64,000 bases of DNA. Source: Hydractinia symbiolongicarpus. Its lineage: Eukaryota > Cnidaria > Hydrozoa > Anthoathecata > Hydractiniidae. The translations under genes were made by a program, and so were the position numbers. Where the stretch lies: the NCBI RefSeq assembly GCF_029227915.1, contig NC_079877.1, forward strand, positions 34,561,851-34,625,850. The letters are read 5' to 3'. How positions within the stretch are numbered: position 1 is the stretch's first letter; each line of letters opens with the position of its first letter. The notes beneath the pieces were generated by a model, which was not told the origin of the DNA, made no database searches, and saw only the letters and a program-made list of their open reading frames with translations. Shown one piece after another: positions 51,458 through 62,585 of this stretch.

Positions 51458-53040
51458 AGGTCAAAGTCTAAAATCAGTTCAATTAAGACCCACAGTCAAT
51501 CGTTTCACTGTTGAAAGCGATACAACTTAGTAATATCGGAAAAAAATCACTAAATACATGTTGGTACGAATATGTGACGCAACCGTTGTAGCTCAAACGG
51601 ATTGACACCGTTAAAAAATCAATGAAATTTAGTTTCAGAAACTGTCTCTATTTCTTCAGCGCGCGCTAACGGCTAGGATTTGTCCCACAGTAAAAAATGA
51701 CTTATTTATCTTAATTTTTAAATAAAGCCTTTCCACAGCGCCCAGTGTAATCGCTGAGTTCCAGCAATCATGTCAAATTAAGAAGAATATCATTTTTTGT
51801 AGTCAAAATGACTCATTTATCACATTCATAAGGTCAAAGTCCAAAATCAGTTTAATTAAGTCCCACAGTCAATCGTTTCACTGTTGAAAGCGATACAACT
51901 TAGTAATATCGGAAAAAAATCACTAAATACATGTTGGTACGAATGTTTGACGCAACCGTTGTAACTCAAACGGATTGACACCGCTAGAAAGTTAATGAAA
52001 TGGAGTTTTTGAAACTGTCTCTATATCTTCAGCGCGCGCTAACGGCTAGGATTTGTCCCACAGTAAAAATGACTTATTTATCTAAATTTTTAATGAATCG
52101 CTACCACAGGGTCCAGTGTAATCGCTGAGTTCCGGCAATCATGTCAAATTAAGAAGAATGTTCTTTCTTGGAGTCCAATTGTCTCATTTATCACACTTAT
52201 GAGGTCACAGTCCAAAGTTAGTTCAATTAAGTCCCCCAGTCAATCGTTTCACTGTTTGAAGCGATGCAACCTAGTAATATCAGAAAAATATCGATAAATA
52301 CATGTTGGTTCGAATATGTGACCCAACTGTTGTAACTCAAACGGATTGACACCGTCAGAAAGTCAATGAAATGTACTTTCTAAAGCTGTCTCTATTTCTT
52401 CAGCGCGAACTAACGGCTAGGATTGGTCCCACAGTAAAAAATGACTTATTTATCTAATTTTTTAAAAAAGGGCTACCACAGAGCCTAATGTAATCGCTGA
52501 ATTCCAGCAATCATGTCAAATTAAGAAGAATGTTTTTCCTTGAAGACCTATTGGCTCATTTATCACATTTATAAGGTCACAGTCCTGAATCAGTTCAAAT
52601 AATTCCCACAGTCAATCGTTTCACTGTTAAAAGCGATACAACTTAGTATTATCCGAAGAAAATCACTAAATACATTTTAGTACGAATATGTGACGCAACT
52701 GTTGTAACTCAAACGGATTGACACCGTTAGAAAGTCAATGAAATGTGGTTTTTCAAACTGTCTCTATTTCTTCAGCGCGCGATAACGGCTAGGATTGGTC
52801 CCACATTAAAAAAAGACTTATTTATCTTAATTTTTAAATAAAGCGCTACCACAGCGCTCAGTGTAATCGGTGAGTTCCATCAATCATTTCAAATTAAGAA
52901 GAATGTTATTTCTTGGCGTCCAATTGTCTCACTTATAATATTTATAAGGTCAAAGTCCAAAATCAGTTCATTTAAGTCGCACAGTCAAACGTTTCACAGT
53001 TAAAAGCGATGCAACCTAGAAATATCCGAATACTTTCGCT
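51458..53040 (+). repeat. Block B, copy 2, second part
   Basis: Aligns with 48110-49690 at 3348 bp. Shared rare states are AATTAAGACCCACAG, AGTTTCAGAAAC, AAGTCCCCCAGTC, AAATATCGATAAATACATG and AATGTTTTTCCTTGAAGACC. The alignment ends near 53050, where a beta box replaces an alpha box. Confidence 0.82.
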
Positions 53041-55953
53041 AAATACATGTTGGTACGAATATGTGACGCAACCGTTGTAACTTAAACGGAATTATACCGC
53101 CAAGAAATTAATGAAATGTAGTTTTTGAGAATGTCTTTATTTCTTCAGCGCGTGCTAACGGCCAGGATTGGTCCCACAGTAAGAAAATCTTATTTATCTA
53201 AATTTTAAAATGAATCGCTACCACAGCGCCCAGTGTAATTGCTGAGTTCCAGCAATCATGTCAAATTAAGAAGAATATCTTTTCTTGTAGTCAAAATGAC
53301 TCATTTATCACATTTATAAGGTCACAGTCCTGAATCAGTTCAAATAATTCCCACAGTCAATCGTTTCACTGTTAAAAGCGATACAACTTAGGAATATCCG
53401 AAAAAAATCACTAAATACATTTTGGTACGAATATGTGACGCAACTGTTGTAACTCAAACGGATTGACACCGTTAGAAAGTCAATGAAATGTGGTTTTTCA
53501 AACTGTCTCTATTTCTTCAGCGCGCAATAACGGCTAGGATTGGTCCCACAGTAAAAAAAGACTTATTTATCTTAATTTTTAAATAAAGCGCTACCACAGC
53601 GCCTGTGTAATCGCTAATTCCAGCAATCATGTCAAATTAAGAAGAATGTTATTTCTTGGAGTCCAATTGTTTCACTTATAACATTTATAAGGTCAAAGTC
53701 CAAAATCAGTTCAATTAAGTCGCACAGTCAAACGTTTCACAGTTAAAAGCAATGCAACCTAGTAATATCCGAAAACTTTCGCTAAATACATGCTGGTACG
53801 AATATGTGACGCAACCTTTGTAACTCAAACGGAATTATACCGCCAAGAAATCAATGAAATGTAGTTTTTGAGAATGTTTTTATTTATTCAGTTCGTGCTA
53901 ACGGCCAGGATTGGTCCCACAGTAAGAAAATCTTATTTATCTAAATTTTTAAATAAAGCGCTACCGCAGACCCTAATGTAACCGCTGAATTCCAGCGATC
54001 ATGTCAAATTAAGAAGAATGTTATTCCTTGGAGACCAATTGGCGCATTAATCACATTTATAAGGTCACAGTCCAGAATCAGTTGAATTAATTCCCACGGT
54101 CAATCGTTTCACTGTTAAAAGCGATACAACTTTGTAATATCGGAAGGAAATCACTAAATACATGTTGGTACGAATGTGTGACGCAACCGTTGTAACTCAA
54201 ACGGATTGACACCGTTAGAAAGTCAATGAATTGTAGTTTTTGAAACTGTCTCTACTTCTTCAGCGCGCGATAACGGCTAGGATTGTTTGCACAGTAATAA
54301 ATGACTTATCTATCTTAACTTTTAAACAAAGCGCTACCACAGCGCCCAGTGTAATCGCTGAGTTCCAGCAATCATGTCAAATTAAGAAGAATGTTTTTTC
54401 TTTTAGTCAAAATGGCTCATTTATTACATTTATAAGGTGAAAGTCCAAAATCAGGTCAATTAAGTCCCGCAGTCAATCGTTTCACTGTTGAAAGCGATAC
54501 AACTTAGTAATATCGGAAAAAAATCACTAAATACATGTTGGTACGAATGTGTGACGCAACCGTTGTAACTCAAACGGCTTGACACCGTTAGAAAGTCAAT
54601 GAAATGGAGCTTTTGAAACTGTCTCTATATCTTCAGCGCGTGCAAACGGCTAGGATTGGTCCCAGAGTAAAATTGACTTATTTATCTAAATTTTTAAATG
54701 AATCGCTACCACAGGGTCCAGTGTAATCGCTGAGTTCCGGCAATCATGTCAAATTAAGAAGAATGTTATTTCTTGGCGTCCAATTTTCTCATTTATCACA
54801 CCTATGAGGTCAAAGTCTAAAATCAGTTCAGTTAAGTCCCGCAGTCAATCGTTTCACTGTTGAAAGCGATACAACTTAGTAATATCGGAAAAAAATCACT
54901 AAATACATGTTGGTACGAATGTGTGACGCAACTGTTGTAACTCAAACGGATTGACACCGTTAGAAAGTCAATGAAATGGAGCTTTTGAAACTGTCTCTAT
55001 ATCTTCAGCGCGTGCAAACGGCTAGGATTGGTCCCACAGTAAAAATGACTTATTTATCTAAATTTTTAAATAAAGCGCTACCGCAGAGCCTAATGTAACC
55101 GGTGAATTCCAGCAATCATGTCAAATTAAGAAGAATGTTATTCCTTGGAGACCAATTGGCGCATTAATCACATTTATAAGGTCACAGTCCAGAATCAGTT
55201 GAATTAATTCCCACAGTCAATCGTTTCACTGTTAAAAGCAATACAACTTAGTAATATCGGTAAAAAAATCACTAAATACATGTTGGTACGAATGTGTGAC
55301 GCAACCGTTGTAACTCAAACGGATTGACACCGTTAGAAAGTCAATGAAATGGAGCTTTTGAAACTAACTCTATATCTTCAGCGCGCGCTAACGGCTAGGA
55401 TTGGTCCCACAGTAAAAATGACTTGTTTATCTAAATTTTTAAATGAATCGCTACCACAGGGTCCAGTGTAATCGCTGAGTTCCGGCAATCATGTCAAATT
55501 AAGAAGAATGTTCTTTCGTGGAGTCCAATTTTCTCATTTATCACACCTATGAGGTCAAAGTCCAAAATCAGTTCAATTAAGACCCACAGTCAATCGTTTC
55601 ACTGTTGAAAGCGATACAACTTAGTAATATCGGAAAAAAATCACTAAATGCATGTTCGTACGAATATGTGACGCAACAGTTGTAACTCAAACGGATTAAC
55701 TCCGTTAGAAAATTAATGAAATTTAGTTTTAGAAACTGTCTCTATTTCTTCAGCGCGCGATAACGGCTAGGATTGGTCCCACAGTAAGAAATGACTTATT
55801 TATCTAAATTTTTAAAAAACGCTACCACAGAGCCTAATGTAATCGCTGAATTCCAGCAATCATGTCAAATTAGGAAGAATGTTATTCCTTGGAGACCTAT
55901 TGCCTCATTTATCACACTTATAAGTTCACAATCCTGAATCAGTTCAAATAATT

Positions 55954-55965
55954 CCCACACCCACA
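55954..55965 (+). repeat. 6-bp CCCACA micro-duplication
   Basis: The usual CCCACAGTCAATCG is CCCACACCCACAATCAATCG here, so CCCACA is present twice in tandem. I saw this in only one monomer. Confidence 0.85.
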
Positions 55966-57000
55966 ATCAATCGTTTCACTGTTAAAAGCGATACAACTTA
56001 GTAATATCCGAAGAAAATCACTAAATACATGTTGGTACGAATGTGTGACGCAACCGTTGTTACTCAAACGGATTGACACGTTAGAAAGTCAATGAAATGG
56101 AGTTTTTGAAACTGTCTCTATATCTTCAGCGCGCGTTAACGGCTAGAATTGGTCCCACAGTAAAAATGACTTATTTATCTACATTTTTAAATGAATCGCT
56201 ACCACAGGGTCCAGTGTAATCGCTGAGTTCCGGCAATCATGTCAAATTAAGAAGAATGTTCTTTCTTGGGGTCCAATTGTCTCATTTATCACACTTATGA
56301 GGTTACAGTCCAAAGTTAGATCAATTAATTCCCACAGTCAATCGTTTCACTGTTAGAAGCGATACAACTTAGTAATATCGGAAGAAAATCACTAAATACA
56401 TGTTGGTACGATTATGTGACGCAACCGTTGTAAGTCAAACGGATTGACACCGTTAGAAAGTGAATGAAATGTAGTTTTTGAAACTGTCTCTATTTCTTCA
56501 GCGCGCTATAACGGCTAGGATTGGTCCCACAGTACAAAATGACTTATTTATCTTAATTTTTAAATAAAGCCTTACCACAGCGCCCAGGGTAATCGGTGAG
56601 TTCCATCAATCATGTCAAATTACGGAAAATGTTATTTCTTCTAATCAAAATGGCTCATTAATTACATTTATAAGGTCAAAGTCCAAAATCAGTTCCATTA
56701 AGTCGCACAGTGAAACGTTTCACAGTTAAAAGCGATGCAACCTAGTAATATTCGAATACTTTCGCTAAATACATGTTGGTACGAATATGTGACGCAACCG
56801 TGGTAACTCAAACGGAATTATACCGCCAAGAAATCAATGAAATGTAGTTTTTGAGAATGTCTTTATTTCTTCAGCGCGTGCTAACGGCCAGGATTGGTCC
56901 CACAGTAGGAAAATCTTATTTATCTGAATTTTTAAATAAAGCGCTACCGCAGAGCCTAATGTAATCGCTGAGTTCCGGCAATCATGTCAAATTAAGAAGA

Positions 57001-57372
57001 ACGTTCTTTCTTGGAGTCCAATTGTCTCATTTATCACACTTATGAGGTCAAAGTCCAAAATCAGTTCAATTAAGACCCGCAGTCAATAGTTTCACTGTTG
57101 AAAGCGATACAACTTAGTAATATCGGAAAAAATCACTAAATACATGTTGGTACGAATATGTGACGCAACCGTTGTAAGTCAAACGTATTGACACCGTTAG
57201 AAAGTGAATGAAATGTAGTTTTTGAAACTGTCTCTATTTCTTCAGCGCGCTATAACGACTAGGATTGGTCCCACAGTACAAAATGACTTATTTATCCTAA
57301 TTTTTAAATAAAGCGTTACCACAGCGCCCAGTGTTACCGGTGAGTTCCATCAATCATGTCAAATTAAGGAGA
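57001..57372 (+). repeat. Tandem monomer duplication, copy 1 (372 bp)
   Basis: Starts at ACGTTCTTTCTTGG. The same sequence, including the rare GTCAATAGTTTCAC, CAAACGTATTGACACC and GCGCTATAACGACTAGG, follows again 372 bp later. Confidence 0.88.
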
Positions 57373-57744
57373 ACGTTCTTTCTTGGAGTCCAATTGTCTC
57401 ATTTATCACACTTATGAGGTCAAAGTCCAAAATCAGTTCAATTAAGACCCGCAGTCAATAGTTTCACTGTTGAAAGCGATACAACTTAGTAATATCGGAA
57501 AAAATCACTAAATACATGTTGGTACGAATATGTGACGCAACCGTTGTAAGTCAAACGTATTGACACCGTTAGAAAGTGAATGAAATGTAGTTTTTGAAAC
57601 TGTCTCTATTTCTTCAGCGCGCTATAACGACTAGGATTGGTCCCACAGTACAAAATGACTTATTTATCCTAATTTTTAAATAAAGCGTTACCACAGCGCC
57701 CAGTGTTACCGGTGAGTTCCATCAATCATGTCAAATTAAGGAGA
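57373..57744 (+). repeat. Tandem monomer duplication, copy 2 (372 bp)
   Basis: Identical by eye to 57001-57372 over most of its length, so this is a very recent single-register duplication. The next monomer keeps the ACCGGTGAGTTCC end but then differs. Confidence 0.88.
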
Positions 57745-58860
57745 ATGTTATTTTTTCTAGTCAAAATGGCTCATTTATTACATTTATAAGGTCAAAGTCC
57801 AAACTCAGTTCAATTAAGTCCCACAGTCAATCGTTTCTATGTTGAAAGCGATACAACTGAGTAATGTCGAAAGAAAATCACTAAATACATGTTGGTACGA
57901 TTATGTGACGCAACCGTTCTAACTAAAACGTATTGACACCGTTAGAAAGTCAATGAAATGGAGTTTTTGAAACTGTCTCTATATCTTCAGCGCGCGCTAA
58001 CGGCTAGGATTGGTCCCACAGCAAAAATGACTTATTTATCTAAATTTTTAAATGAATCGCTACCACAGGGTCCAGTGTAATCGCTGAGTTCCGGCAATCA
58101 TGTCAAATTAAGAAGAATGTTATTTCTTGGTGTCCAATTGTCTCACTTATAACATTTATAAGGCAAAGTTCAAAATCAGTTCAATTAAGTCGCACAGTCA
58201 AACGTTTCACAGTTAAAAGCGATGCAACCTAGTAATATCCGAATACTTTCGCTAAATACATGTTGGTACGAATATGTGACGCAACCGTTGTAATTCAAAC
58301 GGATTGACACCGTTAGAAAATCAATGAAATTTAGTTTTAGAAACTGTCTCTATTTCTTTAGCTCTCGATAACGGCTAGGATTGGTCCCACAGTACAAAAT
58401 GACTTATTTATCTTAATTTTTAAATAAAGCCTTACCACAGCGCCCAGGGTTATCGGTGAGTTCCATCAATCATGTCAAATTAAGGAGAATGTTATTTCTT
58501 CTAATCAAAATGGCTCATTTATTACATTTACAAGGTGAAAGCCCAAAATCAGTTCAATTAAGTCCCACAGTCAATCGTTTCACTGTTGAAAGCGATACAA
58601 CTTAGTAATATCGGAAGGAAATCACAAAATACATGTTAGTACGAATATGTGATGCAACCGTTTTAACTCAAACGGATTGACACCGTTAGAAAGTCAATGA
58701 AATGTAGTTTTTGAAACTGTCTCTATTTCTTCAGCGCGCGATAACGGCTAGGATTTTTTCCACAGTAATAAATGACTTATTTATCTTAACTTTGAAACAA
58801 AGCGCTACCACAGCGCCCAGTGTAATCGCTGAGTTCCAGCAATCATGTCAAATTAAGGAG

Positions 58861-60350
58861 AATGTTATTCCTTGGAGACCAATTGGTGCATTAATCACAT
58901 TTGTAAGGGCACAGTCCAGAATCAGTTGAATTAATTCCCACGGTCAATCGTTTCACTGTTAAAAGCGATACAACTTAGTAATATCGGAAGGAAATCATTA
59001 AATACATGTTGGTACGAATATGTGACGCAACCGTTGTAACTCAAACGGATTGACACCGTTAGAAAGTCAATGAGATGTGGTTTTGGAAACTGTCTCTATT
59101 TCTTCAGCTCGCGATAACCGCTAGGATTGGTCCCACAGTAATAAAAGACTTATTTATCTTAGTTTTTAAATAAAGCGCTACCACAGCGCCCAGTGTAATC
59201 GCTCAGTTCCAGCAATCATGTCAAATTAAGAAGAATGCTATTTCTTGGAGTCCAATTGTCTCACTTATAACATTTATAAGGTCAAAGTCCAAAATCAGTT
59301 CAATTAAGTCGCACAGTCAAACGTTTCACAGTTAAAAGCGATGCAACCTAGTAATATCCGAATACTTTCGCTAAATACATGTTGGTACGAATATGTGACG
59401 CAACCGTTGTAACTCAAACGGAATTATACCGCTAAGAAATCAATGAAATGTAGTTTTTGAGAATGTCTTTATTTCTTCAGCGCGTGCTAACGGCCAGGAT
59501 TGGTCCCACAGTAGGAAAATCTTATTTATATAAATTTTTAAATAAAGCGCTACCGCAGAGCCTATAGTAACCGCTGAATTCCAGGAATGATATCAAATTA
59601 AGAAGAATGTTATTTCTTGGAGACCAATTGGCGCATTAATCACATTTATAAGGTCACAGTGCAGAATCAGTTGAATTAATTCCCACGGTCAATCGTTTCA
59701 CTGTTAAAAGCGATACAACTTAGTAATATCGGAAGGAAATCACTAAATACATGTTGGTACGAATATGTGACGCAACCGTTGTAACTCAAACGGATTGACA
59801 CCGTTAGAAAATAAATGAAATGTAGTTTTTGAAACTGTCTCTACTTCTTCAGCGCGCGATAACGGCTAGGATTGTTTCCACAGTAATAAATGACTTATTT
59901 ATCTTAACTTTTAAACAAAGCGCTACCACAGCGCCCAGTGTAATCGCTGAGTACCAGCAATCATGTCACATTAAGAAGAATGTGATTTCTTTTAGTCAAA
60001 ATGGCTCATTTATTACATTTATAAGGTGAAAGCCCAAAATCAGTTCAATTAAGTCCCACAGTCAATCGTTTCACTGTTGAAAGCGATACAACTTAGTAAT
60101 ATCGGAAAAAAATCACTAAACACATGTTGGTACGAATATGTGACGCAACCGTTGTAACTCAAACGGATTGACACCGTTAGAAATACAATGAAATGGAGTT
60201 TTTGAAACTGTCTCTATATCTTCAGCGCGCGCTAACGGCTAGGATTGGTCCCACAGTAAATATGACTTATTTATCTAAATTTTTAAATAAATCGTTACCA
60301 CAGGGTCCAGTGTAATCGCTGAGTTCCAGCAATCATGTCAAATTAAGGAG
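58861..60350 (+). repeat. Second 4-mer HOR, copy 1 (1490 bp)
   Basis: Four monomers: (a) ACCAATTGGTGCATTAATC with TTTGTAAGGGCACAG; (b) GAGATGTGGTTTTGG with CAGCTCGCGATAACCG; (c) beta type with GTAGGAAAATC and GAATGATATC; (d) GATTGTTTCCAC with ATGTGATTTCTTTTAG and CTAAACACATG. The order recurs at 61096 and 62586. It differs completely from the 4-mer at 610-6946. Confidence 0.9.
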
Positions 60351-61095
60351 AATGTTATTCCTTGGAGACCAATTGGTGCATTAATCACATTTGTAAGGGC
60401 ACAGTCCAGAATCAGTTGAATTAATTCCCACGGTCAATCGTTTCACTGTTAAAAGCGATACAACTTAGTAATATCGGAAGGAAATCATTAAATACATGTT
60501 GGTACGAATATGTGACGCAACCGTTGTAACTCAAACGGATTGACACCGTTAGAAAGTCAATGAGATGTGGTTTTGGAAACTGTCTCTATTTCTTCAGCTC
60601 GCGATAACCGCTAGGATTGGTCCCACAGTAATAAAAGACTTATTTATCTTAGTTTTTAAATAAAGCGCTACCACAGCGCCCAGTGTAATCGCTCAGTTCC
60701 AGCAATCATGTCAAATTAAGAAGAATGCTATTTCTTGGAGTCCAATTGTCTCACTTATAACATTTATAAGGTCAAAGTCCAAAATCAGTTCAATTAAGTC
60801 GCACAGTCAAACGTTTCACAGTTAAAAGCGATGCAACCTAGTAATATCCGAATACTTTCGCTAAATACATGTTGGTACGAATATGTGACGCAACCGTTGT
60901 AACTCAAACGGATTGACACCGTTAGAAATACAATGAAATGGAGTTTTTGAAACTGTCTCTATATCTTCAGCGCGCGCTAACGGCTAGGATTGGTCCCACA
61001 GTAAATATGACTTATTTATCTAAATTTTTAAATAAATCGTTACCACAGGGTCCAGTGTAATCGCTGAGTTCCAGCAATCATGTCAAATTAAGGAG
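60351..61095 (+). repeat. Deletion derivative of the second 4-mer (745 bp)
   Basis: Contains monomers a and b, then the beginning of c (beta left side, AATACTTTCGCTAAATACATG), and passes directly into the end of d (GATTGACACCGTTAGAAATAC). The exchange falls within 60867-60912, a box that c and d share exactly, and removes 745 bp (two monomers). It fits unequal crossing-over or a slipped register. Confidence 0.9.
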
Positions 61096-62585
61096 AATGT
61101 TATTCCTTGGAGACCAATTGGTGCATTAATCACATTTGTAAGGGCACAGTCCAGAATCAGTTGAATTAATTCCCACGGTCAATCGTTTCACTGTTAAAAG
61201 CGATACAACTTAGTAATATCGGAAGGAAATCATTAAATACATGTTGGTACGAATATGTGACGCAACCGTTGTAACTCAAACGGATTGACACCGTTAGAAA
61301 GTCAATGAGATGTGGTTTTGGAAACTGTCTCTATTTCTTCAGCTCGCGATAACCGCTAGGATTGGTCCCACAGTAATAAAAGACTTATTTATCTTAGTTT
61401 TTAAATAAAGCGCTACCACAGCGCCCAGTGTAATCGCTCAGTTCCAGCAATCATGTCAAATTAAGAAGAATGCTATTTCTTGGAGTCCAATTGTCTCACT
61501 TATAACATTTATAAGGTCAAAGTCCAAAATCAGTTCAATTAAGTCGCACAGTCAAACGTTTCACAGTTAAAAGCGATGCAACCTAGTAATATCCGAATAC
61601 TTTCGCTAAATACATGTTGGTACGAATATGTGACGCAACCGTTGTAACTCAAACGGAATTATACCGCTAAGAAATCAATGAAATGTAGTTTTTGAGAATG
61701 TCTTTATTTCTTCAGCGCGTGCTAACGGCCAGGATTGGTCCCACAGTAGGAAAATCTTATTTATATAAATTTTTAAATAAAGCGCTACCGCAGAGCCTAT
61801 AGTAACCGCTGAATTCCAGGAATGATATCAAATTAAGAAGAATGTTATTTCTTGGAGACCAATTGGCGCATTAATCACATTTATAAGGTCACAGTGCAGA
61901 ATCAGTTGAATTAATTCCCACGGTCAATCGTTTCACTGTTAAAAGCGATACAACTTAGTAATATCGGAAGGAAATCACTAAATACATGTTGGTACGAATA
62001 TGTGACGCAACCGTTGTAACTCAAACGGATTGACACCGTTAGAAAATAAATGAAATGTAGTTTTTGAAACTGTCTCTACTTCTTCAGCGCGCGATAACGG
62101 CTAGGATTGTTTCCACAGTAATAAATGACTTATTTATCTTAACTTTTAAACAAAGCGCTACCACAGCGCCCAGTGTAATCGCTGAGTACCAGCAATCATG
62201 TCACATTAAGAAGAATGTGATTTCTTTTAGTCAAAATGGCTCATTTATTACATTTATAAGGTGAAAGCCCAAAATCAGTTCAATTAAGTCCCACAGTCAA
62301 TCGTTTCACTGTTGAAAGCGATACAACTTAGTAATATCGGAAAAAAATCACTAAACACATGTTGGTACGAATATGTGACGCAACCGTTGTAACTCAAACG
62401 GATTGACACCGTTAGAAATACAATGAAATGGAGTTTTTGAAACTGTCTCTATATCTTCAGCGCGCGCTAACGGCTAGGATTGGTCCCACAGTAAATATGA
62501 CTTATTTATCTAAATTTTTAAATAAATCGTTACCACAGGGTCCAGTGTAATCGCTGAGTTCCAGCAATCATGTCAAATTAAGGAG
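61096..62585 (+). repeat. Second 4-mer HOR, copy 2 (1490 bp)
   Basis: Full a-b-c-d unit, nearly identical to 58861-60350 from the GTTATTCCTTGGAGACC point onward. Confidence 0.92.

Larger units (their letters stand above)
53041..58860 (+). repeat. Mosaic monomers
   Basis: About 15-16 monomers with few long identical neighbours. It includes several copies of the ACCAATTGGCGCATTAATC variant, a 6-bp duplication at 55954-55965, a small deletion near 53605-53620 (AGCGCCTGTGTAATCGCTAATTCC) and one tandem monomer duplication at 57001-57744. Confidence 0.8.

Noticed and set aside
52307-52315. Pol III B-box-like GGTTCGAAT, suggesting a tRNA or SINE
   Set aside because: It is a one-base variant of the common GGTACGAAT box in a single monomer, with no A box, no tRNA fold and no terminator at the right place.
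59829-60029. Open frame of 66 codons repeated at 62064 and 63554
   Set aside because: Starts at TTG directly after ATG-TAG and is copied because the 4-mer HOR is copied. No sign of selection for coding.
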